64,000 nt of DNA from Pseudomonas quercus. Lineage in GTDB: Bacteria; Pseudomonadota; Gammaproteobacteria; Pseudomonadales; Pseudomonadaceae. Below are positions 55,201 through 64,000 of the stretch, piece after piece; positions within the stretch are counted from its first letter, which is position 1, and each line of letters opens with the position of its first letter. The DNA is taken from the NCBI RefSeq assembly GCF_012033695.1, contig NZ_JAAVJI010000003.1, forward strand, positions 310,001 to 374,000, read 5' to 3'. The notes beneath the pieces are model-generated. The model had not been told where the DNA came from and did not search any database. It saw only the letters and a program-made list of their open reading frames with translations. The position numbers were made by a program, and so were the translations under genes.

Positions 55201-56169
55201 TCAAGCGCGAGGGGCGTAGGCAAATACATCCGCGCGCATCTGGTGCGCATCCATGCCTGCATCCACAAGGGCATCCAGGGTGGCATAAACCATGGCCGGC
55301 GAACCGCTGGCATACACCTGCACGGTCGTCAGGTCCGGGATGTCTTCCCTTACGGCTTCATGCAACAGCCCACAACGCCCTTCCCAACCACATGGGTCAC
55401 TGACCACCTTGTGCAGGAACAGGTTAGGCAGGTTTTCCCATTCGCCCCATTGATCGACCTGGTAGAAGTCCTCTACCCGCCGCACGCCCCAATACAGATG
55501 AACCGGATAGTGAAAGCCCTTGGCGCGGCAATGCTCGATCAGGCTGCACATCTGCGCCATACCCGTACCCGCGGCGATCAGTACCAACGGCTGGTCTGGC
55601 AGCGCTGCCAGATGAGTATCACCATAAGGCAGCTCCACTTGGGCCAGGCCTTCCCGTTGCAGTTGAGCGAGCAGTTTGAGCGCACCCTCCTCGCGCCCCA
55701 GGATATGCAGCTCCAGCGCACGGCCACTGTGGGGAGCGGAGGCAATGGAAAATGCCGCTTTGTCAGCGCCGTTGCGCTCCATCAGCAAGTACTGCCCGGC
55801 ATGGTAGCGAGGGAGCTTCCCAGCCGGTACCTGCAACCGCACGCGCCATACGTCTCCGCCTACCTGCGTGCATTCCGTCACCTGGCAGGCGAGCCTTCGT
55901 AAGGGCAGCTCGCCCCGCAGCAGCACGCCGTCCCATAGCACCACACAATCGTCCAGGGGCGTAGCCACGCAGGTATACAGCTCGCCATGGTCGCGCACCT
56001 GCCCCTCCTGAGAGACCCGGCCCTCGACCAACAGGGCCGCACACACGTGGCAATTACCATTACGGCAACTGTGAGGGCAGTCATAGCCCAGGCGCCGGGC
56101 GGCATCGAGGATGTGCTCACCAACCTGCACGTCCAATACGGCGCCCGAAGGCTGCAAGGTTACGCGCAT
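55201..56169 (-). CDS. 2Fe-2S ferredoxin/FAD reductase (AscD-like)
   Basis: The 322-residue protein joins an N-terminal plant-type ferredoxin domain (CPHSCRNGNCHVCAALL supplies the first three cluster Cys, with TCVATPLDDC near the fourth) to FAD-binding (GQYLLMERNGADKAAFSIAS) and NAD-binding (LVLIAAGTGMAQMCSLIEH) domains. It passes electrons from NAD(P)H to an oxygenase or dehydratase partner. Its ATG shares one base with the ubiD stop codon, so it is coupled to ubiD. It has been annotated as CDP-6-deoxy-glucoseen reductase in relatives, but the ubiD link suggests another role. Confidence 0.9.
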   Translation of the reverse strand: MRVTLQPSGAVLDVQVGEHILDAARRLGYDCPHSCRNGNCHVCAALLVEGRVSQEGQVRDHGELYTCVATPLDDCVVLWDGVLLRGELPLRRLACQVTECTQVGGDVWRVRLQVPAGKLPRYHAGQYLLMERNGADKAAFSIASAPHSGRALELHILGREEGALKLLAQLQREGLAQVELPYGDTHLAALPDQPLVLIAAGTGMAQMCSLIEHCRAKGFHYPVHLYWGVRRVEDFYQVDQWGEWENLPNLFLHKVVSDPCGWEGRCGLLHEAVREDIPDLTTVQVYASGSPAMVYATLDALVDAGMDAHQMRADVFAYAPRA

Positions 56170-57635
56170 CAGTCTATTCCCAGCTGATTCCAGAGTTCGT
56201 CCACACGGCGGGTAATCGCAGGGTCCTTCTCAATCACCCTGCCCCATTCCCGGGTGGTTTCCCCTGGCCACTTGTGGGTGGCATCCAGGCCCATCTTCGA
56301 GCCCAGGCCGGACACCGGTGAAGCGAAGTCCAGGTAATCGATGGGCGTATTGTCGATCAGCACCGTGTCGCGTTTGGGGTCCATGCGGGTGGTCACGGCC
56401 CAGATCACATCGTTCCAGTCCCGGGCATTGATGTCGTCGTCGGTGACGATCACGAACTTGGTATACATGAACTGGCGCAGGAATGACCACACCCCCAGCA
56501 TCACCCGCTTGGCATGGCCGGGGTACTGCTTCTTGATGGTCACGACCGCCATGCGGTATGAGCACCCTTCTGGTGGCAGGTAAAAGTCGACAATTTCCGG
56601 GAACTGCTTTTGCAGAATGGGCACGAACACTTCGTTCAGCGCCACGCCCAGGATTGCAGGCTCGTCTGGTGGCCGGCCGGTATAGGTGCTGTGATAGATA
56701 GGCCGTGTACGGTGGGTGATACGCTCCACTGTAAATACCGGGAAGCGATCGACTTCGTTGTAATAGCCGGTGTGGTCGCCGTAGGGGCCTTCATCGGCCA
56801 TCTCACCAGGGTGAATCACGCCTTCAAGCACGATTTCTGCACTGGCCGGCACCTGCAAGGTATTGCCACGGCACTTGACCAGTTCGGTGCGGTGGCCGCG
56901 CAGCAGGCCGGCGAATGCGTATTCGGACAGGCTGTCCGGCACTGGCGTGACGGCGCCCAGAATAGTCGCAGGGTCTGCGCCCAGCGCCACGGCCACCGGG
57001 AACGGTTCGCCCGGATGCTTCTCACACCATTCCCGGTAATCCAGTGCGCCGCCACGGTGGCTGAGCCAGCGCATGATGACCTTGTTGCGGGCGATCACCT
57101 GCTGCCGGTAGATACCCAGGTTCTGCCGTTCCTTGTTGGGCCCTCGGGTAACCGTAAGCCCCCAGGTGATCAGCGGGGCTACATCGCCTGGCCAGCAGTG
57201 CTGAACAGGCAGCGCGCCCAGGTCCACGTCTTCGCCTTCGATCACGACGTCATGGCAGGCAGCGTCTTTAAGCACCTTGGGCGCCATGGAGATGATTTTC
57301 TTGAAAATCGGCAGCTTGGACCAGGCGTCTTTCAACCCCTTGGGTGGCTCCGGCTCTTTGAGAAAGGCCAGCAGCTTGCCGATTTCGCGCAGCTCACTGA
57401 CCGATTCGGCACCCATACCAAGCGCCACGCGCCCCGGTGTGCCAAACAGGTTGCCCAGCACCGGCATGCTATGCCCCACCGGGTTTTCAAACAGCAGCGC
57501 CGGGCCCTGCTTGCGCAGGGTACGGTCGCAGATTTCAGTCATTTCCAGCACCGGCGACACCGGCACTGCGATGCGTTTCAATTCTCCGCGCTGCTCTAGC
57601 TGCTGCACGAAGTCCCGCAGGTCCTTGAATTCCAT
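56169..57635 (-). CDS. ubiD: 4-hydroxy-3-polyprenylbenzoate decarboxylase
   Basis: This 488-residue enzyme uses prenylated FMN to decarboxylate polyprenyl-4-hydroxybenzoate in ubiquinone synthesis. The N-terminus [22 protein letters not shown] and blocks [26 protein letters not shown] (landmarks) and [13 protein letters not shown] are typical. The ATG at 57635 is used rather than one four codons upstream. Its flavin cofactor comes from UbiX, not coded here. The reductase gene follows with a one-base overlap. Confidence 0.96.
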   Translation of the reverse strand: MEFKDLRDFVQQLEQRGELKRIAVPVSPVLEMTEICDRTLRKQGPALLFENPVGHSMPVLGNLFGTPGRVALGMGAESVSELREIGKLLAFLKEPEPPKGLKDAWSKLPIFKKIISMAPKVLKDAACHDVVIEGEDVDLGALPVQHCWPGDVAPLITWGLTVTRGPNKERQNLGIYRQQVIARNKVIMRWLSHRGGALDYREWCEKHPGEPFPVAVALGADPATILGAVTPVPDSLSEYAFAGLLRGHRTELVKCRGNTLQVPASAEIVLEGVIHPGEMADEGPYGDHTGYYNEVDRFPVFTVERITHRTRPIYHSTYTGRPPDEPAILGVALNEVFVPILQKQFPEIVDFYLPPEGCSYRMAVVTIKKQYPGHAKRVMLGVWSFLRQFMYTKFVIVTDDDINARDWNDVIWAVTTRMDPKRDTVLIDNTPIDYLDFASPVSGLGSKMGLDATHKWPGETTREWGRVIEKDPAITRRVDELWNQLGID

Positions 57636-57883
57636 CGCCCAGATCACACCACAAAAGAGGCGCCTAGCTTACCCGCTATACCTTGCCTGTGCGCAACCCC
57701 TTGGTGCATAGGTGTGATAGGCGTGCTTGGCTTTCAAGTGCAGCGCGCGTAAAGCTAGCGAGAGCGCCCGTCGATACTCGCACCTGGAAAATGCCGAACA
57801 CAGGTAGCTTGTCAGGCTCCGACAACTGTTCCTCTGCCTCGGCTGCGCCTACTATTCAGCACCGCTCTTCGATAGGCTCAACG

Positions 57884-58960
57884 ATGAAACATGGCACCCC
57901 TGGAAACGACGTTATAGCCGCCATTGAGCAGGCCGCCCATGCCAAGGGGTACACGCTCGATACCTATCAAGTTGCCGTGGCGCAACGCCTGGGCGCTCTA
58001 ACCCAGAAGCTGCTCAAGCCGTCGCTGCTGATGCGGCTCGGGCAAGGGATACCGCAGGGGCTATACCTCTGGGGGCCGGTAGGCCGTGGCAAGAGCTTTA
58101 TGCTGGACGCCTTTTTTGCAGCCGTTCCTCTGCAGCAAAAGCGTCGCGTGCATTTCCATGCATTTTTTCGAGAGTTCCACCAGCGGATGTTCGATCACGG
58201 TGCCACCCGCAATGCCGTAGGCATGGCACTGGATGGCCTGCTTGGCGATTGCCGATTGCTGTGCTTTGACGAGTTTCACTTGCACGACATTGGCGATGCC
58301 ATGCTCATGAGCCAATTGTTCAGAGCATTGTTCAACCGCAGATGCGTTGTGGTTATAACCTCTAACTACCCGCCTGAAGGCCTATTGCCGAACCCGCTCT
58401 ATCATGAGCGCTTTTTGCCGACTATCCAGCTGATCGAACAGCATCTGGAGGTGCAGCCCGTAGCGGGCGATACGGACTATCGTGCCTCCAGCAACGCCTC
58501 GGCAGACGCTTTCAACCAAGGTGCCTTTATCTGCCCTGGCACGGCAAGGCAGCGGCAAAGCCTTGGGCTACCTGACGGGCCTGTGATAACCGAAACCCTT
58601 ACAGTCAACCGCCGCCCACTGACTGGCCTGGCACTGGACGAAAGCACCGTGTACTTCACGTTTGTAGACCTATGTGAGGCCGACTCGGCCACAATCGACT
58701 ACCTGGCGCTGGTTGACCGTTACGCGCGTTGGATTATCGATGCCGTCCCTAGGCTTTCTACCGCCAGTGCCGCCGGGCAACAGCGTTTCTTGAACCTCAT
58801 AGACGTGCTGTACGACAGGCGCTCCGTGCTTTTTTTGATCAGCGAGGTGCCCCTCTCTCAAATGATGGACGATTGTGAGTCGGGAGACCTGGCGCGGACC
58901 CGTAGCCGTGTGAGTCAGCTTCGTGAGACTTGCCAAGCCATGCCAGACACAGCGCCTTGA
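57884..58960 (+). CDS. ZapE/AFG1-like ATPase, divergent
   Basis: The 358-residue P-loop ATPase has LYLWGPVGRGKSFMLDAFF (Walker A), LLCFDEFHLHDIGDAM (Walker B), VITSNYPPEGL and FVDLCEADSATIDYL, all typical of AFG1/ZapE. ZapE binds FtsZ and acts late in division. Compared with what I recall of the usual Pseudomonas ZapE, coded near rpsI-rplM, this protein is quite different in its first 60 and its middle 60 residues. It is likely a second, divergent copy. The ATG at 57884 is chosen with AGG upstream; an in-frame ATG at 57791 is possible. Confidence 0.85.
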   Translation: MKHGTPGNDVIAAIEQAAHAKGYTLDTYQVAVAQRLGALTQKLLKPSLLMRLGQGIPQGLYLWGPVGRGKSFMLDAFFAAVPLQQKRRVHFHAFFREFHQRMFDHGATRNAVGMALDGLLGDCRLLCFDEFHLHDIGDAMLMSQLFRALFNRRCVVVITSNYPPEGLLPNPLYHERFLPTIQLIEQHLEVQPVAGDTDYRASSNASADAFNQGAFICPGTARQRQSLGLPDGPVITETLTVNRRPLTGLALDESTVYFTFVDLCEADSATIDYLALVDRYARWIIDAVPRLSTASAAGQQRFLNLIDVLYDRRSVLFLISEVPLSQMMDDCESGDLARTRSRVSQLRETCQAMPDTAP

Positions 58961-59001
58961 ATCACAGCCGCAAAAAAGCCGTAACTTGGATCCTTTAACG
59001 C

Positions 59002-59030
59002 TTGCACAATAAGTTTCGCCTTATTAGGAT
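59002..59030 (+). promoter_or_regulatory. Promoter of the TSUP gene with overlapping dyads
   Basis: TTGCAC (59002-59007) and TAGGAT (59025-59030) are 17 bp apart. The spacer holds AATAAG (59008-59013) and CTTATT (59020-59025), a 6-bp inverted repeat. An outer repeat, TTGGATCCT (58986-58994) and AGGATCCCAA (59026-59035, one extra C), brackets the promoter and covers the -10 box. This looks like an operator. Confidence 0.6.
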
Positions 59031-59071
59031 CCCAAAGCGAATTAGCCCTATAACAATAAAGGATTCGTGCG

Positions 59072-59833
59072 ATGAGTGATGGGTTGACCATCGGCTTGGG
59101 CCCTTATGCCTTGATTTTTGCCACCCTGCTGGTCGCTTACGTGATTTTTGGTATTGCAGGTTTTGGCACCGCTTTAGTGGCAAGCCCTGTACTGGCAGTG
59201 TTCATCCCTGTTGCCAAGATTGTCCCTTTGCTGGCGTTGATGGACTTGTTTGCGGCATTGGTGAATGTAAGCCGTGATGGGCGCAATGCTGATTGGAGTG
59301 AGTTGCGGCGGCTTGTGCCCATGATGATCCTGGGCAGCCTGATAGGTGCGGCAATTCTTCTGACCACCCGCCCAGAACACCTTCTACCGGCGCTAGGCAT
59401 TTTCGTCACGGCCTATGCGCTGTACTCCCTTAGCGGGTTTAAACCTCAGCGTAGCTTCAATGCCGCCGCAGCCTACCCCTTCGGTTCGATTGGCGGCATC
59501 TTCAGTGCCTTGTTTGGCAGTGGTGGGTTTATCTATGCGATCTACCTTAGCGGCCGGCTCCCCACCAAAGAGGCCATGCGCATCACTCAAACAACACTCA
59601 TCGGCCTAAGCACCCTTACCCGTGTTGTGCTGTTTGCACTTGCCGGCGTGTACCTCGATACCAGCCTGTTGTGGCTAGTGCTCTTCCTCGCGCCTGGCAT
59701 GCTGATCGGCGTGACTGTGGGCAGACGCATCACACTCACTATGTCCCGAGAGCAGTTTCTCAAAGTGATCAATGTCGTTGTACTTGTTTCCGGTATTGCT
59801 TTGATCGCTCGCTATTACGCCTACCCAGCCTAG
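59072..59833 (+). CDS. TSUP-family sulfite/organosulfonate exporter-like membrane protein
   Basis: The 253-residue protein has about eight transmembrane segments and the TSUP/TauE-SafE pattern, with GIAGFGTALVASPVLAVF near the N-terminus and GGIFSALFGSGGFIYAIYL midway as the two half-repeats. Members export sulfite, sulfoacetate or other small anions across the inner membrane. The substrate here is unknown. The ATG at 59072 has AAAGGA upstream. It lies after the ZapE-like gene but has its own promoter. Confidence 0.9.
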   Translation: MSDGLTIGLGPYALIFATLLVAYVIFGIAGFGTALVASPVLAVFIPVAKIVPLLALMDLFAALVNVSRDGRNADWSELRRLVPMMILGSLIGAAILLTTRPEHLLPALGIFVTAYALYSLSGFKPQRSFNAAAAYPFGSIGGIFSALFGSGGFIYAIYLSGRLPTKEAMRITQTTLIGLSTLTRVVLFALAGVYLDTSLLWLVLFLAPGMLIGVTVGRRITLTMSREQFLKVINVVVLVSGIALIARYYAYPA

Positions 59834-59854
59834 CGGTACATTTTCGCAAAGTAC

Positions 59855-59886
59855 AAAAAACGGCGCCCTAAGGCGCCGTTCTTTTG
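59855..59886. terminator. Bidirectional terminator between TSUP gene and rho
   Basis: The stem AACGGCGCC/GGCGCCGTT (59860-59868 with 59873-59881) has A's on its left and TCTTTT on its right, so it can end transcripts from both the TSUP gene (+) and rho (-). Confidence 0.88.
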
Positions 59887-59896
59887 AAACGCACTG

Positions 59897-61156
<1,260 letters not shown>

Positions 61157-61347
61157 AGAGGGAATGACGTGTTCTGTATGGAGGGAATAAGCATTTGGGC
61201 TTAGAGAGGCCGCGCCGGGAAGAGGCGATAGGATCGCGCACAAATTCGAATTGGAATGCGTCGGCGACGACTTGCAGGGGGCACTAGAGAGGCTAGTGCG
61301 AGGCCGAATTTAACACCTGATCGCAGGCCCGTCTAGTCGGCAGAATG

Positions 61348-61369
61348 AAAAACCCCGCGAAGTGCGGGG
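61348..61369 (-). terminator. Intrinsic terminator of trxA
   Basis: The stem CCCCGC/GCGGGG (61353-61358 with 61364-61369) is followed on the minus strand by a T run. It lies 22 bp beyond the trxA stop codon. Confidence 0.8.
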
Positions 61370-61391
61370 CCTTGTGCAGCAGATGCAAACA

Positions 61392-61721
61392 TCAGATGTT
61401 CGCGTCGATGAAGGCTGCGAGCTGGGACTTGGACAAGGCGCCTACCTTGGTAGCCGCCACTTCGCCGTCTTTGAACAGCATCAGGGTAGGAATGCCACGC
61501 ACGCCATGCTTGGCTGGGGTTTGCTGGTTTTCGTCAATGTTGAGCTTGGCAACGGTCAGCTTGCCTTCGTATTCCGAAGCAACGGCGTCCAGCACAGGCG
61601 CGATCATTTTGCACGGGCCGCACCATTCAGCCCAGTAGTCGACCAGCACAGGGCCTTGGGCCTTGAGTACGTCAGCCTCGAACGAGGCATCGCTTACGTG
61701 TTTGATCTTGTCGCTGCTCAT
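61392..61721 (-). CDS. trxA: Thioredoxin 1
   Basis: The 109-residue protein has the active site [13 protein letters not shown], the cis-Pro loop RGIPTLMLF and the usual length. It reduces protein disulfides in the cytoplasm with thioredoxin reductase. The ATG at 61721 has a strong AGGAG ribosome site. A TATGAT box about 35 bp upstream (minus strand) is a possible -10. In other Pseudomonas it is followed or flanked by ppx/ppk; here the upstream side carries an ABC transporter instead. Confidence 0.97.
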   Translation of the reverse strand: MSSDKIKHVSDASFEADVLKAQGPVLVDYWAEWCGPCKMIAPVLDAVASEYEGKLTVAKLNIDENQQTPAKHGVRGIPTLMLFKDGEVAATKVGALSKSQLAAFIDANI

Positions 61722-62029
61722 TAAAATCTCCTGGTCACGACCTTGAAAAGTTGGGTACATCATAGCTCTCTACGGTTGTAACCGGAAGCTAAGGGCTATT
61801 GAGTCTACCTATGGCCTGCAAGCATTTAACTTATGACCGAGCCCCTGCAAAAAAATGCACTGTGAACGATCACTGCCTTTAAAACACTGGTGCGCAAGCA
61901 CCACGGCAGAGCACCTGCTTGGCAGCATCAGGCTTGTGGCAAGGCTTGGCGCCTTTTCGTAGGGGCCCTAAATGCACTGGCATGCCCTGTGCAACGGCCG
62001 CTCCATCCTGGCCCATATTGGAGCACCCC
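61722..62029. other. 308-bp divergent intergenic region, no gene seen
   Basis: This stretch separates trxA (-) from the ABC binding-protein gene (+). It holds the trxA ribosome site and a weak TATGAT box on the minus strand, and TTGGAGCACCCC directly before the ATG at 62030. An ORF open from 61919 runs into the binding protein without a signal peptide at its start and is not used. I see no RNA gene or repeat. Confidence 0.6.
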
Positions 62030-62812
62030 ATGCTCAAAGGTTGTATTTCACTGTTCGCTGCCACCGTATTCGCTTGCTCGCTCACCCAGATCGCTCATGC
62101 AGATGGCTTGGCCGACATCACCGAGCGCGGCACGCTACGCGTGGCGGTACCACAGGATTTCCCACCCTTTGGTTCAGTGGGCCCTGACATGAAGCCCCGC
62201 GGCCTGGACATCGATACTGCCCAGTTGCTGGCCCAACGGTTGAATGTGAAGCTGGAACTGACCCCGGTGAACAGCACCAACCGCATTCCCTTCCTGACCA
62301 CCGGCAAGGTTGACCTGGTGATTTCCAGCCTAGGGAAAAACCCTGAGCGTGAGCAGGTGATCGATTTTTCCAACGCTTATGCGCCCTTCTACCTGGCCGT
62401 GTTCGGCCCGCCAGATACCGCTGCTGCCAACCCTGACGACCTTAAGGGCAAGACCATCAGTGTTACCCGGGGGGCTATCGAGGACATCGAACTGAGCAAG
62501 GTGGCCCCCGAAGGCGTCACCATCAAACGCTTCGAGGACAACAATTCCACCATCGCCGCCTACCTGGCCGGGCAAACCGACCTGATCGCCAGCGGCAACG
62601 TGGTGATGACCGCCATTACCGAACGCAACCCCAAGCGGGTTCCCGCCCTTAAGTTCAAGCTCAAGGACTCGCCTGTGTATGTGGGCGTGAACAAGAACGA
62701 GCCGGCGTTGCTGGCCAAAATCAATGACATCATCGCAGCAGCAAAAGCTGACGGTAGCCTCAACAAGAATGCCATGACCTGGCTCAAGCAGCCGCTGCCT
62801 GCCGACCTCTGA
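62030..62812 (+). CDS. Amino-acid ABC transporter substrate-binding protein
   Basis: The 260-residue family 3 binding protein has a signal peptide (MLKGCISLFAATVFACSLTQIAHA, read as an N-terminal stretch) and the pattern ITERGTLRVAVPQDFPPFGS, DLVISSLGKNPEREQVIDFS and GQTDLIASGN. It captures a polar amino acid or related compound in the periplasm; the ligand is not predictable. GGAG lies eight bases before the ATG. Two permease genes follow. Confidence 0.93.
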   Translation: MLKGCISLFAATVFACSLTQIAHADGLADITERGTLRVAVPQDFPPFGSVGPDMKPRGLDIDTAQLLAQRLNVKLELTPVNSTNRIPFLTTGKVDLVISSLGKNPEREQVIDFSNAYAPFYLAVFGPPDTAAANPDDLKGKTISVTRGAIEDIELSKVAPEGVTIKRFEDNNSTIAAYLAGQTDLIASGNVVMTAITERNPKRVPALKFKLKDSPVYVGVNKNEPALLAKINDIIAAAKADGSLNKNAMTWLKQPLPADL

Positions 62813-62845
62813 TGGCGCGCTGCGCCGGCTGACCAAGGACGCCCC

Positions 62846-63511
62846 ATGGCTTATCACTTCGACTTCACGCCAGTGCTGCAAGCCGCTCCGCTGTTGTTCA
62901 AGGGCGCGGGAGTTACCCTGGCACTTACGGCAACTGGCGCGGTATGTGGCCTGGCCTTGGGCATCCTAGGTGGCGTGGCTCGGGCCTGGAAGGTAAAGCC
63001 GCTAGCGGGCATTTTTGCGGTCTATGTAGAGGCTATTCGCAATACGCCCTTTCTGGTGCAGCTGTTTTTCATCTTCTTCGGGCTGCCTTCGTTGGGCGTT
63101 CACATCAGCGAATGGCAGGCTGCAACCTTGGCGATGATCATCAACCTGGGCGCTTACAGTACCGAGATCATCCGTGCAGGTATCCAGGCCGTGCCCCACG
63201 GGCAACTGGAAGCGGCAGCAGCGTTGGCACTGACCCGAGCCGAGGCCTTCCGGCATGTGATACTGCGGCCCGCCCTTGCCAAGGTGTGGCCAGCGTTGAG
63301 CAGCCAGATCATTATCGTGATGCTCGGCTCGGCCGTGTGTTCGCAGATTGCGACCCAAGAGCTCAGCTTTGCAGCCAACTTCATTCAATCGCGCAATTTC
63401 CGAGCATTCGAAACCTACCTGCTGACCACCTTGCTGTACCTGTTGCTGGCCATTGGCGTGCGCTGGGCACTGGCATGGCTGGGGCGATACCTGTTCAAAG
63501 GGGCCCGCTGA
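62846..63511 (+). CDS. Amino-acid ABC transporter permease 1
   Basis: The 221-residue HisM-type permease has five transmembrane segments, the N-terminal FKGAGVTLALTATGAV, IRNTPFLVQLFFIFFGLP and the EAA loop AAAALALTRAEAFRHVILRPAL. It forms the inner-membrane channel with the next permease. It lies 33 bp after the binding protein gene and overlaps the second permease gene by one base. Confidence 0.95.
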   Translation: MAYHFDFTPVLQAAPLLFKGAGVTLALTATGAVCGLALGILGGVARAWKVKPLAGIFAVYVEAIRNTPFLVQLFFIFFGLPSLGVHISEWQAATLAMIINLGAYSTEIIRAGIQAVPHGQLEAAAALALTRAEAFRHVILRPALAKVWPALSSQIIIVMLGSAVCSQIATQELSFAANFIQSRNFRAFETYLLTTLLYLLLAIGVRWALAWLGRYLFKGAR

Positions 63512-64000
63512 TGGACTTCACGTTCTGGGACATCGCTCGCAACCTGCTCACGGGCCTGCAATGGAGCCTGCTGCTGTCACTGCTAGCCTTCATCGGTGGT
63601 GGCGTACTGGGCTGGCTGGTGCTGCTGGCACGCGTCTCTACCCATACCTTTCCTCAGGCACTGGCCACTGTATTCATCGAAGTGTTCCAGGGCACACCTT
63701 TACTGATGCAGCTGTTTCTAGTGTTTTTCGGGGTTGCTCTGCTGGGCGGCGACATATCCCCTTGGATGTCCGCTGCTATCGCACTCACGTTGTTTACCGC
63801 CGCCTACCTGGCCGAAATCTGGCGCGGCTGTGTAGAGGCCATTCCGGGCGGCCAGTGGGAAGCCTCTGCCAGCCTGGCCCTTACTCGCTACGAGCAATTG
63901 CGCCACGTGGTGCTTCCCCAGGCCTTGCGCATTGCCGTTGCGCCAACGGTGGGCTTTTCCGTTCAGGTGGTCAAAGGCACGGCCGTGACCTCCATTATCG
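63511..64000 (+). CDS. Amino-acid ABC transporter permease 2 (3' end outside window)
   Basis: The reading frame is open from the ATG at 63511 to the window edge, 163 residues. It is a HisQ/HisM-type permease like its neighbour: LLTGLQWSLLLSLLAF, FIEVFQGTPLLMQLFLVFFG, and the EAA loop EASASLALTRYEQLRHVVLPQAL. It should pair with permease 1. An ATPase gene is expected just beyond the edge. Confidence 0.93.
   Translation, partial: MDFTFWDIARNLLTGLQWSLLLSLLAFIGGGVLGWLVLLARVSTHTFPQALATVFIEVFQGTPLLMQLFLVFFGVALLGGDISPWMSAAIALTLFTAAYLAEIWRGCVEAIPGGQWEASASLALTRYEQLRHVVLPQALRIAVAPTVGFSVQVVKGTAVTSII

Overview
This window is a chromosomal segment of a Pseudomonas, most likely of the P. putida group. The gene order argA-gshA-thioesterase-tex-ompR-envZ-rimK-hslR-hslO-pckA, followed by argE-CYTH-gcv-visC-ubiH-pepP-zapA-6S RNA-ygfA and ubiD-rho-trxA, is the order I remember from P. 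aeruginosa PAO1 and its relatives. The coding sequences are moderately GC-rich, an OprD-type porin is present, and a Pseudomonas-type DUF2388 protein is encoded. I see no rRNA or tRNA genes, CRISPR array, insertion sequence, prophage or integrase. This is mostly core genome with a few strain-variable joints.

Layout. 1-1440 is the end of a polysaccharide-type cluster (hexapeptide acetyltransferase, family 2 glycosyltransferase). 1638-2915 is an OprD-family porin with a clear promoter. 3121-4778 holds small ORFs and agmatine deiminase. 4773-7676 encodes a 967-residue kinase/M23-like/aminotransferase fusion. 7857-10391 holds three dTDP-rhamnose genes (rfbB, rfbC, rfbD, without rfbA). 10437-13627 is a DctB/DctD-type two-component system. 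13666-16711 holds cysQ-nudE and, divergently, yrfG with a LysR regulator. 16804-19970 is fdhD with a YdeP-type molybdoenzyme. 20148-22222 holds a glycine-zipper protein, an unknown membrane protein and a RibD-C reductase. 22421-30110 holds pckA, hslO, PAP2, hslR, rimB-rimK, envZ and ompR. 30344-41179 holds tex, a thioesterase, gshA, argA, argE, a CYTH triphosphatase, a lone GspE-type ATPase and a DUF2388 protein. 41276-45489 holds gcvH-gcvT and an Fe(III) ABC permease with its binding protein. 45606-49988 holds ubiI, ubiH, pepP and a UPF0149 gene. 50143-51703 holds a ZapB-like gene, zapA, 6S RNA, ygfA and a 46-residue membrane peptide. 51896-57635 holds an EVE protein, an M20 carboxypeptidase, a FliL-like protein, chaC, a ferredoxin reductase and ubiD. 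57884-61721 holds a ZapE-like ATPase, a TSUP transporter, rho and trxA. 62030-64000 is an amino-acid ABC transporter cut by the window edge.

Several groups form functional units: ubiquinone synthesis (ubiI/ubiH, ubiD), arginine and glutathione supply (argA, argE, gshA, chaC), S6 modification (rimB-rimK), heat and redox chaperones (hslO, hslR, trxA), cell division (zapA and its ZapB-like partner), and envelope stress signalling (ompR-envZ, whose P. aeruginosa orthologue I take to be AmgRS).

I did not find a spectacular undescribed system. The points most worth checking are: the three-part kinase/M23-like/aminotransferase protein; gcvH-gcvT without the adjacent gcvP seen in relatives; a strong intrinsic terminator inside the ompR-envZ unit; a spaced TGTAGT/ACTACA operator just upstream of pckA; a dyad overlapping the promoter of the TSUP gene; a divergent ZapE-like ATPase placed between ubiD and rho; and two or three small proteins that standard gene calling would probably miss.
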